Assembly: GCF_001431415.1 (NCBI RefSeq)
Contig: NZ_LDJI01000004.1
Coordinates: 186,001 to 250,000 of the forward strand
Length of the DNA: 64,000 nucleotides
Origin: Stenotrophomonas humi
GTDB lineage: Bacteria; Pseudomonadota; Gammaproteobacteria; Xanthomonadales; Xanthomonadaceae
Direction of reading: 5' to 3'
Part shown: one piece after another, positions 9,499 through 18,661 of the stretch
Position numbering within the stretch: the stretch's first letter is position 1
Layout: each line of letters starts with the position of its first letter
The notes under the pieces: generated by a model
What the model saw: only the letters and a program-made list of their open reading frames with translations
The model's database searches: none
What the model was told of the DNA's origin: nothing
Translations under genes and position numbers: made by a program

Positions 9499-10591
9499 CG
9501 ATGCATGGCTGCAGGACATCCGGAAGCTGCGGTCCTACGCGATTGTGCGGCTGGACGGTGATGGCCGTGTGCTCGGCTGCAATGCCGGTGTGGAGGCGAT
9601 CTTCGGCTATGCGCCCGATGAATTGAACGGCCGGCATTTCTCCTGCCTTTTCAGTGAATCGGACATTGCGCGCGGAGTTGATCAGCAGGCGTTTGTGCAG
9701 GCTTTGGCAGGCGACTTCGAGCAGATCGGACTTGCCATGGTGCGCAAGGATGACAGCCGCTTCCGCGCCAGTTTGATGCTGGAAGACATGTCCAGCGATG
9801 ATGCGGTGAGCGTGATGATGGTCATCCGTGACATCACCGGGTTCTTCAATACCCAGAAGCGGGTACGCGAAGCGCAGGAACTCACCTTGCGTGGGCAACG
9901 GCTGGATGCGGTGGGCAAGCTCACGCTGGGGCTGTCGCACGATTTCAACAATCTGCTGTCGGTGATCGGCAACAGCCTGGACATGCTGGCCGCGCGCCGC
10001 ACCGGCGATGAAGCCGCACGGCGCATCCTGGACATTGCGTTGCGCGCAGTGGAGCGGGGCACCCGCTTGACCCGGCAGATGCTGGCTTTCGGTGGCGGGC
10101 ATGCGCTGGTGCCACAGTTCAGCCAGGTGGACGGCCTGCTGCAAACATCACAGGAGTTGTATGAGCGCGTATGTGGTGAAGGCGTCGCGCTGGAAATCCG
10201 TGCCGATGCCGGCTTGCCGCCCATCACGGTGGATGTCGCCCAGTTCGAGGCGGCACTGCTCAACCTGCTGAGCAACAGTCGCGATGCAATGAAAGGCGTC
10301 GGCCGCGTGCTGGTGGAGGCGAGGACGGAAATGATGGCCTTGCCGGCGATGAAGGGGGCCGATCGCCCGTTCGTGTGCATCACCGTGGGTGACAGCGGCC
10401 CGGGCATCGACGGGGATATCCGTGACAACGTGTTCGAGCCGTTTTTCACCACCAAGGCGGTCGGCGATGGCAGTGGCCTGGGGCTGAGCCAGGTGCATGG
10501 CTTTGCCGCGCAGTCCGGTGGTGTGGCGACCATCGGTACCTCCCCGCTGGGAGGGGCTGCGGTGTCGATCTACCTGCCTGCGGTGGTCTGA
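9479..10591 (+). CDS. PAS-domain sensor histidine kinase, soluble
   Basis: The frame overlaps the end of the DUF4105 gene. The start is ambiguous between TTG 9464, ATG 9470 and ATG 9479; I use 9479 (370 aa). One PAS domain (about 15-120, 'FGYAPDELNG', 'MVIRDITGF') is followed by a HisKA-like helix with 'LGLSHDFNNLLSVIGNSLD', in which the His is the phospho-acceptor. A HATPase domain follows with N box 'LLNLLSNSRDAM', G1 'VGDSGPGID', F box 'PFFTTK' and G2 'GSGLGLSQVHG'. There is no membrane segment, no receiver domain and no adjacent response regulator, so it is an orphan cytoplasmic sensor kinase. Overlap with the DUF4105 gene suggests joint expression with exported proteins. Confidence 0.8.
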   Translation: MVSDRTDDAWLQDIRKLRSYAIVRLDGDGRVLGCNAGVEAIFGYAPDELNGRHFSCLFSESDIARGVDQQAFVQALAGDFEQIGLAMVRKDDSRFRASLMLEDMSSDDAVSVMMVIRDITGFFNTQKRVREAQELTLRGQRLDAVGKLTLGLSHDFNNLLSVIGNSLDMLAARRTGDEAARRILDIALRAVERGTRLTRQMLAFGGGHALVPQFSQVDGLLQTSQELYERVCGEGVALEIRADAGLPPITVDVAQFEAALLNLLSNSRDAMKGVGRVLVEARTEMMALPAMKGADRPFVCITVGDSGPGIDGDIRDNVFEPFFTTKAVGDGSGLGLSQVHGFAAQSGGVATIGTSPLGGAAVSIYLPAVV

Positions 10592-10621
10592 GTTGCGCAG
10601 GCGTGGCTCGGTCGGCGCATG

Positions 10622-10659
10622 AAAAAAGCCCCTCCGGCCCTGTTGAGGCAGGAGGGGCT
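10622..10659 (-). terminator. Rho-independent terminator of efpL
   Basis: Read on the minus strand, AGCCCCTCC and its complement form a 9-bp GC-rich stem followed by a run of six T, 13 bases beyond the efpL stop. Confidence 0.8.
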
Positions 10660-10672
10660 CTGTCCACGGTCC

Positions 10673-11239
10673 TCAGTCGGCGCGGCCGCCGAATTCGCCC
10701 GTGGTGGTGTTCACCAGGATGCGCTCACCATTGACGATGTACTCCGGCACCATGATTTCGATGCCGGTGTTGAGCTTGGCCGGCTTCGGACGCTTGGTGG
10801 CGGTGCCACCTTTCAGTTCCGGCGGCGTCTCGACTACTTCCAGCGTGACGTGCTGCGGCAGCTGGATGGCTACCGGCTGCTCGTCGATCACCTGCACGAA
10901 GATGCCGGTCAGGCCCTCGGTGATGTAACCGGCGTCGTCGCCGATCACTTCCGCATCCAGCGTGTACGGTGTGTAGTCCTCGTCGTCCATGAACACGAAG
11001 GCGTCGCCGTCCATGTACGAATAGGTGGACTGGCGGCGCAGCAGTTCGACTTCCGGCAGGTTGTCATCGGCGTCGAAGCTGGCATCGAGCTTGTTGCCGC
11101 CCGGCACGCTGTACATGATGAAACGGAAGCGGACATTGCCGCCACGGCCCTGCGGCGAGCTGCGCTCGATGTCGCGGATCTGATAAACGCCGTTGTTGTA
11201 CTCGACGACGTTGCCTTTCTTGATGTCGTTGGCTTTCAT
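10673..11239 (-). CDS. efpL: Elongation factor P-like protein EfpL (YeiP)
   Basis: Protein of 188 residues from ATG 11239. The KOW-like N-terminal domain (about 1-65) has the loop 'SSPQGRGG' with Arg32 at the tip. Two OB domains follow ('[11 protein letters not shown]', '[15 protein letters not shown]') and the chain ends 'GRAD', as in E. coli YeiP. The arginine-tipped loop and the C-terminal tail separate this from canonical EF-P, which carries a modified lysine or arginine in a different loop. EfpL relieves ribosome stalling at a subset of proline-containing and related motifs. It is the last gene of a minus-strand run of catabolic genes, 58 bp after a short-chain dehydrogenase, and has its own terminator. 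Confidence 0.88.
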   Translation of the reverse strand: MKANDIKKGNVVEYNNGVYQIRDIERSSPQGRGGNVRFRFIMYSVPGGNKLDASFDADDNLPEVELLRRQSTYSYMDGDAFVFMDDEDYTPYTLDAEVIGDDAGYITEGLTGIFVQVIDEQPVAIQLPQHVTLEVVETPPELKGGTATKRPKPAKLNTGIEIMVPEYIVNGERILVNTTTGEFGGRAD

Positions 11240-11297
11240 GCTTGGAAAGTCTGTTGGGGTAAACGGAGGCGGGCGCCCTGGGGCGCCCGCAGCTGGA

Positions 11298-12068
11298 TCA
11301 CTTCGGTGCCAGACGCACGGCACCGTCAAGGCGAATAGTCTCACCGTTGAGGTAGGTATTGCCAATGATATGGCCGACCAGGCTGGCGAAGTCCGACGGC
11401 TGGCCCAGCCGCGAGGGGAACGGGATGGAGGCGGCCAGCGACTCCTGCACGTTCGCGGGCATGCCATCGACCATCGGCGTCCAGAACACGCCCGGGGCGA
11501 TGGTCAGCACGCGGATGCCGAAGCGGGACAGCTCGCGCGCCATCGGCAGGGTCATGCCGACCACGCCGCCCTTGGAGGCGGAGTAGGCGGCCTGGCCGAT
11601 CTGGCCCTCGTAGGCGGCCACCGAGGCGGTGTTGATGATCACGCCGCGCTCGCCGTCAGCGCTGGCTTCGTTGTGTTGCATCAGATCGGCGGCGGCCTTG
11701 GCCACGTTGAAGCTGCCGACCAGGTTGACCATCACCGTGCCCTGGAAGTTGGCCAGCGGCATCGGTGCTTCGCGGCCCAGCACGCGGCCGGCGCCAAGGA
11801 TGCCGGCGCAGTTCATCACCACGTTCAGGCCGCCGAGGAATTCCTTGGCTGCCGCCAGATTGGCGGCCACGCCGGCTTCGTCGGTGACGTTGGTGGTGAA
11901 GTAGCGGGCGTTGTCGGCGCCGAGTTCAGCCACCGCAGCGGCGCCCTTGTCGTCGTTCAGATCGAACAGGGCGACCTTGCCGCCATTGGCGACGAGGAAC
12001 TGGGCGACGCCGAGGCCGAGGCCGGAGACACCACCGGTGATGACGGCGCGGACGGAGGACAGCTGCAT
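11298..12068 (-). CDS. Short-chain dehydrogenase, HSD10-like (3-hydroxy(-2-methyl)acyl-CoA dehydrogenase)
   Basis: Protein of 256 residues. The Rossmann motif appears as '[11 protein letters not shown]' (~12-22) and 'DLNDDKG' favours NAD. The active site is 'Y..SKGGV' in '[15 protein letters not shown]', with the Ser in '[11 protein letters not shown]'. The pattern and '[13 protein letters not shown]...[10 protein letters not shown]' match type II 3-hydroxyacyl-CoA dehydrogenases (HSD17B10-like), which act in isoleucine and fatty acid breakdown. The neighbouring enoyl-CoA hydratase and HMG-CoA lyase support an acyl-CoA role. It lies 93 bp after the GGDEF-EAL gene; the palindrome CCTGCCCGGGCAGG at 12139-12152 lies in that gap. 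Confidence 0.78.
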   Translation of the reverse strand: MQLSSVRAVITGGVSGLGLGVAQFLVANGGKVALFDLNDDKGAAAVAELGADNARYFTTNVTDEAGVAANLAAAKEFLGGLNVVMNCAGILGAGRVLGREAPMPLANFQGTVMVNLVGSFNVAKAAADLMQHNEASADGERGVIINTASVAAYEGQIGQAAYSASKGGVVGMTLPMARELSRFGIRVLTIAPGVFWTPMVDGMPANVQESLAASIPFPSRLGQPSDFASLVGHIIGNTYLNGETIRLDGAVRLAPK

Positions 12069-12161
12069 TGGATCAACCCTGCGTGAAAGAGCCGCCGATT
12101 CTAGCTGATGCCCGCCTGCGGCAGACGTGCCGATAAGACCTGCCCGGGCAGGCCCGCACGG

Positions 12162-14714
12162 TCAGCGCAGCTTGTGCGCGAACTCCACCGGCGACAGGCC
12201 GGGCGCGAACAGAAAGCCCTGGCCCACCGGTACCCCCAGCTGCAGCAGGTACTGGCGCTGTGCCTCCGATTCGATGCCTTCGGCGACCAGGCCCAGGCCC
12301 AGGCTGCGGGCGATGCCGCTGACGGCCTCGCAGACGGCCACGTCTGAGCGGTTCTTCGGTACGCCGCTGATGAACAGCTGGCTGAGCTTGAGCCCATGGA
12401 TGGGCAGGGTGCGCAGGTAGTTCAAGGCGCTGTACCCCTCGCCGAAATCGTCGATGGTCAGCATCACGCCCATCTGCCGCAGTTCGGCGAACGTGCGCAG
12501 GGTGGAGGGCGCATCTTCGATCAATACCCGCTCGGTGAATTCCAGCTCCAGCGCAGCGCCGGGCAGGCCATATTCGTCGAGCACATCGCGGACCTGCCGG
12601 GCCAGCCGGTCGCCGCTGAACTGGCGGTAGGACACGTTGATCGCGACACGGATCAGCCCCAGCCCCTTGTCCTGCCACTGGCGGATCTGCCGGCAGGCTT
12701 CGTGCAGTACCCATTCGCCGATGCGCACGATGTCACCGGTGTTCTCGGCATGGCTGATGAAGATGTCAGGGCGCAGCTCGCCCAGTTGCCGGTTGCGCCA
12801 GCGGATCAGTGCTTCGCAGGCGATGATCCTGCCGCTTTGCAGGTCTACCTGGGGTTGGTACACCAGCCGGAACTCATTGCGCTCCAGCGCCTTGCGCAGG
12901 CGCCGTTCGATCTGCAGGCGGTCGTTCTGGCGTCGCTCCATCTCCTCGCAGAATTCCAGCCAGCCGTTGCGGCCACGGCGCTTGCATTCGTACATGGCAA
13001 GGTCCGCGCTCTGGATCAGCTGCTGGGGGCGCAACCCGTGCTGTGGCGCGCGGGCGATGCCGATGCTGGTGGTCACCGAGAACTCATCCTTGCCGAACAG
13101 GAAGGATGGCGCGAAGGCAAGGGTGATGGCTTCGGCCAACTGTTCCGGACGCCCCGGCAGATCGCGCGCATCGCAGGTGACCACGAACTCGTCGCCGCCA
13201 AAGCGGGCCAGCAGGCCCTCGGTGCCGACCGCATCGCGGATGCGTCGGCTGGCTTCGATCAACAGCTGGTCACCGGCGTTGTGGCCGAGCACGTCGTTGA
13301 CGGTCTTGAAGCGGTCCAGGTCGATGTACAGCACTGCCACGCCGGCATGCGACGGGTTGCTCAGGCGCATTTCGAGATCGGTCAGCGCCGCATCGCGGTT
13401 CATGATGCCGGTGAGCGGGTCGGTGCGTGCCTGGTTCTTCAGCGTCTCTTCGGCGTGCTTGGGTTCGGTGATGTCCTGGAAAGTGCCGGCGATGCGGGTG
13501 GAAGCAAGATCACCCGGTTCCACTTCGCCGATCATGCGGATCCAGAAGCTGTGGCCATTGGCACGTTGGCCCTGCAGTTCCAGCTCAAAGCCGCCACGGT
13601 GTTCGGCTTCATGCTCCATGGCGTCGCGCAGCAGCTGCCGTGAGCTGGAATTCAGGCACGACAGCAGCTGCTCAAGGTCACCGGGTGGCTGCTCCTGGCC
13701 GAGGATGCGCTGCGCCTCGCCGGTGAGGTAAAGGCACTGCTGGCCGCGGTCCCATTCCCAGCCGCCGATATGCGCCAGCGATTGCGCGCGGTCGAACAGC
13801 GCATGGTCGCGCTTGAGTTCGGTGATGTCGCTGAACAGCGAAAACACATGGTCGGGAAGATCACAGTCCGACGAGAACACCGGCACGGTGGTGATCGAAA
13901 TCCAGATCATGCGGCCGTGCGGGCGGTGGTACAGGCCAATGATGGTGCTGGGAATGATGCGGCCGTTGCGGAACGCCTTGGCCACCGGCCACTGGTCCAG
14001 TCCAAGGCGGCGGCCGTGCTCATCAACCGTGATCCATTCATCGCTGTTCAGTGGCAACCGCCCGGGTGCCATGCCGCTCATGTTGAAGATGCGGTGTGCG
14101 GCGGGATTGGCCGAGACGATGCCCAGGTTGCGGTCAAACAGCATCACGCCCTTGTCGATGGATTCCAGCAGCAGGCGATAGCGGGTTTCGGCCTGCCAGC
14201 GCCGGCTCAGATCGCGGGCGACGGCGACGATGCAGGGCTGGCCGTCATGTTCGAACGCGGCCGAATGCACCTCCACGGGAAAGCGGCTGCCGTCGCCACG
14301 CATGTTGGTGACTTCGACCACGTAGGTCTGGCCGCGCTTGAGCGTTTCCCAGACCGGTTCCAGGTGATTGGCTGGCAGGTCGGGATTGAGCAGCTCGATG
14401 GGCTGGCCGACGATCTCTTCGCGGCTGCGGCCGTAAGCGTTCACGCCGGAGGTGTTGACGTCCAGCACCACGCCGGTGGCGCTGAGGATGCTGACCGGGT
14501 CGGGGACGGCATCGAACAAGGCTTCATAGCGCCGCTGAGCGGCCTGGCGCTCGCTCATGGCTTCGCGCAGTGCATCGGCGGCGGCCTGCAGCACGCCTTG
14601 CAGTTTGTGCGGCAAGGGTTGACGGAGGGCCAGCTCCAGTTCGGCCAGCGCATCGACATGGGCGGCGGGATGCTCGCCTGGGTCATGGACTATGCGCTGG
14701 CCGGTACCGGTCAT
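12162..14714 (-). CDS. Cyclic di-GMP enzyme with PAS sensors: PAS-PAS-PAS-GGDEF-EAL
   Basis: Protein of 850 residues without membrane segments. Three PAS/PAC modules occupy about 60-425 ('DAVPDPVSILSATG', 'LLESIDKGVMLFDR', 'RAQSLAHIGGWEW'). A GGDEF domain follows, with the intact signature 'RFGGDEF' near residue 503, and then an EAL domain with 'CEALIRW' near 633 and 'DDFGEGYSALNYL'. Both catalytic signatures are intact, so synthesis, degradation or both are possible. No RxxD inhibitory site stands at the usual five-residue spacing before GGDEF. The ATG overlaps the stop of the HMG-CoA lyase gene (ATGA), which ties this signalling enzyme to a catabolic operon. Confidence 0.87.
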   Translation of the reverse strand: MTGTGQRIVHDPGEHPAAHVDALAELELALRQPLPHKLQGVLQAAADALREAMSERQAAQRRYEALFDAVPDPVSILSATGVVLDVNTSGVNAYGRSREEIVGQPIELLNPDLPANHLEPVWETLKRGQTYVVEVTNMRGDGSRFPVEVHSAAFEHDGQPCIVAVARDLSRRWQAETRYRLLLESIDKGVMLFDRNLGIVSANPAAHRIFNMSGMAPGRLPLNSDEWITVDEHGRRLGLDQWPVAKAFRNGRIIPSTIIGLYHRPHGRMIWISITTVPVFSSDCDLPDHVFSLFSDITELKRDHALFDRAQSLAHIGGWEWDRGQQCLYLTGEAQRILGQEQPPGDLEQLLSCLNSSSRQLLRDAMEHEAEHRGGFELELQGQRANGHSFWIRMIGEVEPGDLASTRIAGTFQDITEPKHAEETLKNQARTDPLTGIMNRDAALTDLEMRLSNPSHAGVAVLYIDLDRFKTVNDVLGHNAGDQLLIEASRRIRDAVGTEGLLARFGGDEFVVTCDARDLPGRPEQLAEAITLAFAPSFLFGKDEFSVTTSIGIARAPQHGLRPQQLIQSADLAMYECKRRGRNGWLEFCEEMERRQNDRLQIERRLRKALERNEFRLVYQPQVDLQSGRIIACEALIRWRNRQLGELRPDIFISHAENTGDIVRIGEWVLHEACRQIRQWQDKGLGLIRVAINVSYRQFSGDRLARQVRDVLDEYGLPGAALELEFTERVLIEDAPSTLRTFAELRQMGVMLTIDDFGEGYSALNYLRTLPIHGLKLSQLFISGVPKNRSDVAVCEAVSGIARSLGLGLVAEGIESEAQRQYLLQLGVPVGQGFLFAPGLSPVEFAHKLR

Positions 14715-15604
14715 GACACTGCCAAAGCCTTTCCTGTCTTGCTGCCTGTTGGCCGGCCCAGCCGATCGGCGAGCCAGTTCCCCGTGGCGGCCAGTGCCGG
14801 CAGGTCGATGCCGGTGGCCAACCCCATCCCCTGCAACATGTAAACGACGTCCTCGCTGGCGACATTACCACTTGCACCGCGCGCGTAGGGGCAGCCGCCG
14901 GTGCCGGCCACGGCGGCGTCCACCACGCGCACGCCGAGCTCCAGGCAGGCCGCGATATTGGCCAGCGCCTGACCGTAAGTGTCATGGAAATGGACGGCCA
15001 GTGCTTCCATGGGAATCTCCGCCGCCACCGCTTCCAGCATGGCGCGGGCCTTGAGTGGCGTGCCGACGCCAATGGTGTCGCCCAGCGAAACCTCGTAGCA
15101 GCCCATGCCATGCAGGCGTACGGCCACGCGCACCACGTCGGCCAGCGGCACGGCGCCCTGATACGGGCAGCCGAGCACGGTCGAGACGTAGCCGCGGACC
15201 TTGATGCCATCGGCTTTGGCGCGAGCCAGGATCGGCTCGAAGCGCAACAGCGACTCCTCAATGCCGGCATTGGTATTGGTGCGGTTGAACTGCTCCGACG
15301 CGGCAGTGAACACCGCCACTTCTTCGGCGCCTACCGCCAGGGCACGCTCGTAGCCCTGTTCGTTGGGTACCAGCACCGGATAACTGACGCCGGCGCGACG
15401 CTGGATGCCGGCGAACACTTCGGCGGCGTCGGCCAGCTGCGGCACCCATTTCGGGCTGACGAAACTGGTGGCTTCGATGCTGCGCAGGCCGGTGGCCGAG
15501 AGCCGGTCGATCAGTTCGATCTTGTCGGCGGTGCTGACCAGTTGTTTTTCATTCTGCAGGCCATCGCGCGGGCCTACTTCAACGATACGGACGAAGTCGT
15601 TCAT
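14711..15604 (-). CDS. mvaB: Hydroxymethylglutaryl-CoA lyase
   Basis: Protein of 297 residues from ATG 15604; the longer open frame upstream has no conserved sequence. It begins 'MNDFVRIVEVGPRDGLQNE', the metal and substrate-binding DxR region of the HMGL-like TIM barrel. It contains 'VHFHDTYGQALAN' with metal-ligand His residues and the signature 'GGCPYARGASGNVASED' with the catalytic Cys. It splits HMG-CoA into acetyl-CoA and acetoacetate, the last step of leucine breakdown (liuE/mvaB). The hydratase gene 34 bp upstream would supply HMG-CoA. Confidence 0.9.
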   Translation of the reverse strand: MNDFVRIVEVGPRDGLQNEKQLVSTADKIELIDRLSATGLRSIEATSFVSPKWVPQLADAAEVFAGIQRRAGVSYPVLVPNEQGYERALAVGAEEVAVFTAASEQFNRTNTNAGIEESLLRFEPILARAKADGIKVRGYVSTVLGCPYQGAVPLADVVRVAVRLHGMGCYEVSLGDTIGVGTPLKARAMLEAVAAEIPMEALAVHFHDTYGQALANIAACLELGVRVVDAAVAGTGGCPYARGASGNVASEDVVYMLQGMGLATGIDLPALAATGNWLADRLGRPTGSKTGKALAVS

Positions 15605-15638
15605 GGTGTTCCAGGGCAAGGCAGGTGAGGGCGACGGG

Positions 15639-16427
15639 TTATTTCGCGGCCCAGGCAGGGGGGCGTTTTTCCAGGAAGGCCGACAGGCCCTCGCGGCCTT
15701 CATCGGAGGCGCGCAGGGCGGCAATCAGGCCGGCGTTGGCGCGGTCGAGACCATCACGGTCGCCCACGGCAGCGCAGACTTCACGCACCAGCACCTTGGC
15801 CGAACCCGCAGCGATTGGTGCGGCCTTGGTCAATAGATCCAGTTGCGTGCGCACCGCTGCATCCAGTGCCTCGGCGGCGACCACCTGGTGGACCAGCCCG
15901 ATGCGCTCGGCGGTGGCAGCGTCGAAATGTTCGCCGGTCGCGAACCAACGGCGTGCCTGGCGCGGGCCGATGGCGGCGATCACATAGGGTGAAATGACCG
16001 CCGGGAGCAGGCCGAGGCGGCTTTCCGTAAGACCGAACCGTGCGCCTTCGGCGGCGATGGCGATATCGCAGCAGGCCACCAGGCCAACGCCACCGCCGAA
16101 TGCGGCGCCGTGGACGCGGGCAATGGTCGGCTTGGGAAGTTCGTCGAGGGTGCGCATCAACAATGCCAGCGCCAGTGAGTCGGTGCGGTTCTCTTCCTGG
16201 GTGGCGGTGGCCATGGCCCGCATCCACTGCAGGTCGGCACCTGCGGAGAAGGACGGGCCGCTGCCAGCCAGCACCACGGCGCGGACCGTCGGGTCGGCGC
16301 CCAGCGCCTGCAGGGCCACGGTCAATGATTGAATAAGGGCGGCATCGAATGCGTTGTGCAGTTCCGGCCGGTTCAAGTGCAGGGTCGCTATCGCGCCCTC
16401 ATGCTGCACGAGCAGTGCATCGCTCAT
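15639..16427 (-). CDS. liuC: Enoyl-CoA hydratase/isomerase, probable methylglutaconyl-CoA hydratase
   Basis: Protein of 262 residues from ATG 16427. This is a crotonase fold: 'RPELHNAFD' near residue 20, oxyanion-hole segments 'FSAGADLQWM' and 'GAAFGGGVGL', and the acid/base region 'TESRLGLLPAVISPYV'. Proteins of this family next to HMG-CoA lyase are usually methylglutaconyl-CoA hydratases of leucine breakdown, and I use liuC on that basis; an ordinary short-chain enoyl-CoA hydratase is the alternative. It is the first gene of the minus-strand run ending at efpL and is divergent from feoA. The isovaleryl-CoA dehydrogenase and carboxylase genes of a complete liu set are not here. Confidence 0.72.
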   Translation of the reverse strand: MSDALLVQHEGAIATLHLNRPELHNAFDAALIQSLTVALQALGADPTVRAVVLAGSGPSFSAGADLQWMRAMATATQEENRTDSLALALLMRTLDELPKPTIARVHGAAFGGGVGLVACCDIAIAAEGARFGLTESRLGLLPAVISPYVIAAIGPRQARRWFATGEHFDAATAERIGLVHQVVAAEALDAAVRTQLDLLTKAAPIAAGSAKVLVREVCAAVGDRDGLDRANAGLIAALRASDEGREGLSAFLEKRPPAWAAK

Positions 16428-16508
16428 CTGGGAAAGCCTGTGTATCGAGGAAATCCGCCGAATCATAGCGGTGCACGGGTGGGACGCCATGATGCGGCGC
16501 GGCGATGC

Positions 16509-16533
16509 TAGAATTGATAACCATTCTTATTCA
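16509..16533 (+). promoter_or_regulatory. Fur-box-like operator and -10 element before feoA
   Basis: TAGAAT at 16509-16514 could be a -10 box. It runs directly into TGATAACCATTCTTATTCA, which resembles the TGATAAT-n-ATTATCA core of Fur operators and is AT-rich against its surroundings. The site lies about 30 bases before the feoA start and would cover the transcription start, as expected for iron repression. Confidence 0.65.
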
Positions 16534-16559
16534 TCACTTTCTACATAGGCGCCCATTCA

Positions 16560-16808
16560 GTGACGTTGTCAGATTTGCCGCTGCATGCCCCCGCTCGGGT
16601 GGAGGACGTGCAGGATATGCACCCCAATGACGCCATCGCCCGCAGGTTGCGGGAGCTGGGATTCGTAAGCGGTGAAGAGGTTCGTCTGGTGGCCCGTGGG
16701 CCGGTGGGCGGTGAGCCATTGCTGATCCAGGTGGGTTTCACCCGTTTCGCGCTGCGCCGCAGTGAAGCCGCGCGCGTGCGGATACAGCGTGAAGGAGTTG
16801 CGCCATGA
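16560..16808 (+). CDS. feoA: Ferrous iron transport protein A
   Basis: Protein of 82 residues with a GTG start at 16560. It is one SH3-like FeoA domain: 'IARRLRELGFVSGEEVRLVARGP' followed by 'PLLIQVGFTRFALRRSEAARVRI'. FeoA is a small cytoplasmic partner of the FeoB iron channel. Its stop overlaps the feoB start by 4 bases. No good ribosome-binding sequence is visible, and the start was chosen because it gives the family length. Confidence 0.88.
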   Translation: MTLSDLPLHAPARVEDVQDMHPNDAIARRLRELGFVSGEEVRLVARGPVGGEPLLIQVGFTRFALRRSEAARVRIQREGVAP

Positions 16809-18661
16809 GTGAGTCGATTGCCCGGCTGGCGTTGGTTGGCAATCCCAACAGCGGCAAGACTGCGTTGTTCAATCAGCTGACCGGCAGCCGCCAGAAGGTG
16901 GCCAACTACACCGGCGTGACTGTCGAGCGCAAGGAAGGCCGCATGCGCGGGCCGTCCGGGCGCGAGTACGCCGTGCTGGATCTGCCGGGTGCTTACAGCC
17001 TGCAGCCGGCCAGCCTGGATGAAGCGATCACCCGCGACCTGTGCCGGGGGTTCTACCCGGGCGAAGCCGCGCCGGATGCGCTGGTGTGCGTGGTCGATGC
17101 CACCAACCTGCGTCTGCACCTGCGGTTTGCGCTGGAAGTGCGCGAGCTGGGCAAGCCGATGATCGTGGCGTTGAACATGGTGGACGCGGCGCGTCGCCGT
17201 GGCATTGAAATCGACGTGCCGGCGCTGGAGAAGGCGCTGGGCGTGCCGGTGGTGGAAACCATCGCCGTGCGCCGCAATGGTGCCAAGGCGCTGGTGGAGC
17301 GCATCGATGCGCTGGTGCCGCAGCTGGCATCGCTGCCGGTGCAGGCGCCGGTCGCCGATGAGGACCTGCATGCCCAGGTGCGTGACATCCTCGCCAACGC
17401 CGTGCGGATGCCGGCGCGCACCGCCAAGATCGACGACGCACTGGATCGCTGGTTGCTGCACCCGGTATTCGGGCTGCTGACCCTGGCGGTGGTGATGTTC
17501 CTGATCTTCCAGGCGGTCTATGCCTGGGCTACGCCGTTGATGGACGGCATCGAAGCCGCCTTCGCCTGGCTCGGGCCAGTGGTTGCTGCCGCTTTGCCGG
17601 AAGGCCCGCTGAGCAGCCTGCTGGTGGACGGCATCATTGCTGGTATCGGTGGCGTGCTGGTGTTCCTGCCGCAGATCCTGATCCTGTTCGCCTTCATTCT
17701 GGCCCTGGAGGAATCGGGCTATCTGCCGCGCGCGGCGTTCCTGCTGGATCGCATGATGGCCGCCGCCGGTTTGTCCGGGCGTTCGTTCATCCCGCTGCTG
17801 TCCAGCTTCGCCTGCGCGGTGCCGGGCATCATGTCCACGCGCTCCATCCAGGACCCGCGTGATCGTCTCGCCACGATTCTGGTGGCGCCGTTGATGACCT
17901 GTTCGGCACGCCTGCCGGTGTATGCGCTGCTGATCGGCGCCTTCATCCCGGCCAAGACCGTGTGGGGCATGTTCAATCAGCAGGGTCTGGTGCTGTTTGG
18001 CCTGTACCTGGCCGGCATCCTGAGTGCACTGGTGATGTCGTGGACGATGAAGAAGTTCCGTCGCGACAAGAGTGAGCATCCGCTGATGCTGGAGCTGCCC
18101 TCGTACCGCGTACCGCATCCGCGTGACCTGCTGGTGGGGCTGTACGAGCGCGCGATGATCTTCCTCAAGCGCGTCGGCGGCATCATCCTGGCGCTGACCA
18201 TCCTGCTGTGGTTCCTGCTGTCGTTCCCGGGGGCTCCCGAGAACGCGACGATGCCCGCCATCGATTACAGCTATGCCGGTCAGCTGGGCCACTGGATGGC
18301 GGTGATCTTCGCGCCGCTGGGCTTCAACTGGCAGATCTGCATCGCGCTGATTCCCGGCATGGGCGCACGCGAAGTGGCGGTGTCCTCGCTGGCCACCATC
18401 TATGCGCTCTCCGCTGCCGATGATGACGCTGCCATCCAGGCGCTGACCCCGGTGATCAGCGATGGCTGGACACTGGCGACGGGTCTGTCACTGATGGTGT
18501 GGTTCATCTACGCACCGATGTGCATTTCGACGCTGGCGACCATCAAGCGCGAGACCAATTCGTGGAAGCAGATGGCCTTCGCCACGGTGTACCTGTTCGG
18601 CGCGGCGTATCTGGCTGCACTGGTCACCTATCAGCTGGCCGTGGCGTTGGGGGCGGGCTGA
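16805..18661 (+). CDS. feoB: Ferrous iron transporter B
   Basis: Protein of 618 residues. The N-terminal G domain has G1 'GNPNSGKTALFN' (~10-21), the G2 Thr in 'GVTVERKEG', G3 'DLPG' and G4 'NMVD'. A short helical spacer leads to the membrane part from about residue 215, with two Gate repeats ('SFACAVPGIMSTRSI' and 'IPGMGAREVAVSSLATIYAL') carrying the conserved Cys and acidic/Arg residues of Fe(II) transport. It takes up ferrous iron across the inner membrane under low oxygen or at low pH. The chain is shorter than E. coli FeoB but within the family range. The stop overlaps the next gene's start. Confidence 0.93.
   Translation: MSESIARLALVGNPNSGKTALFNQLTGSRQKVANYTGVTVERKEGRMRGPSGREYAVLDLPGAYSLQPASLDEAITRDLCRGFYPGEAAPDALVCVVDATNLRLHLRFALEVRELGKPMIVALNMVDAARRRGIEIDVPALEKALGVPVVETIAVRRNGAKALVERIDALVPQLASLPVQAPVADEDLHAQVRDILANAVRMPARTAKIDDALDRWLLHPVFGLLTLAVVMFLIFQAVYAWATPLMDGIEAAFAWLGPVVAAALPEGPLSSLLVDGIIAGIGGVLVFLPQILILFAFILALEESGYLPRAAFLLDRMMAAAGLSGRSFIPLLSSFACAVPGIMSTRSIQDPRDRLATILVAPLMTCSARLPVYALLIGAFIPAKTVWGMFNQQGLVLFGLYLAGILSALVMSWTMKKFRRDKSEHPLMLELPSYRVPHPRDLLVGLYERAMIFLKRVGGIILALTILLWFLLSFPGAPENATMPAIDYSYAGQLGHWMAVIFAPLGFNWQICIALIPGMGAREVAVSSLATIYALSAADDDAAIQALTPVISDGWTLATGLSLMVWFIYAPMCISTLATIKRETNSWKQMAFATVYLFGAAYLAALVTYQLAVALGAG

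Noticed and set aside
12139..12152. Palindrome CCTGCCCGGGCAGG as an operator between the GGDEF-EAL and dehydrogenase genes
   Set aside because: GC-only palindromes of this length are expected by chance in this genome; it has no T run and no known regulator match.
16541..18292. Open frame of 583 codons on the minus strand across feoA-feoB
   Set aside because: Shadow of feoB; Arg/His/Gln-rich and without motifs.
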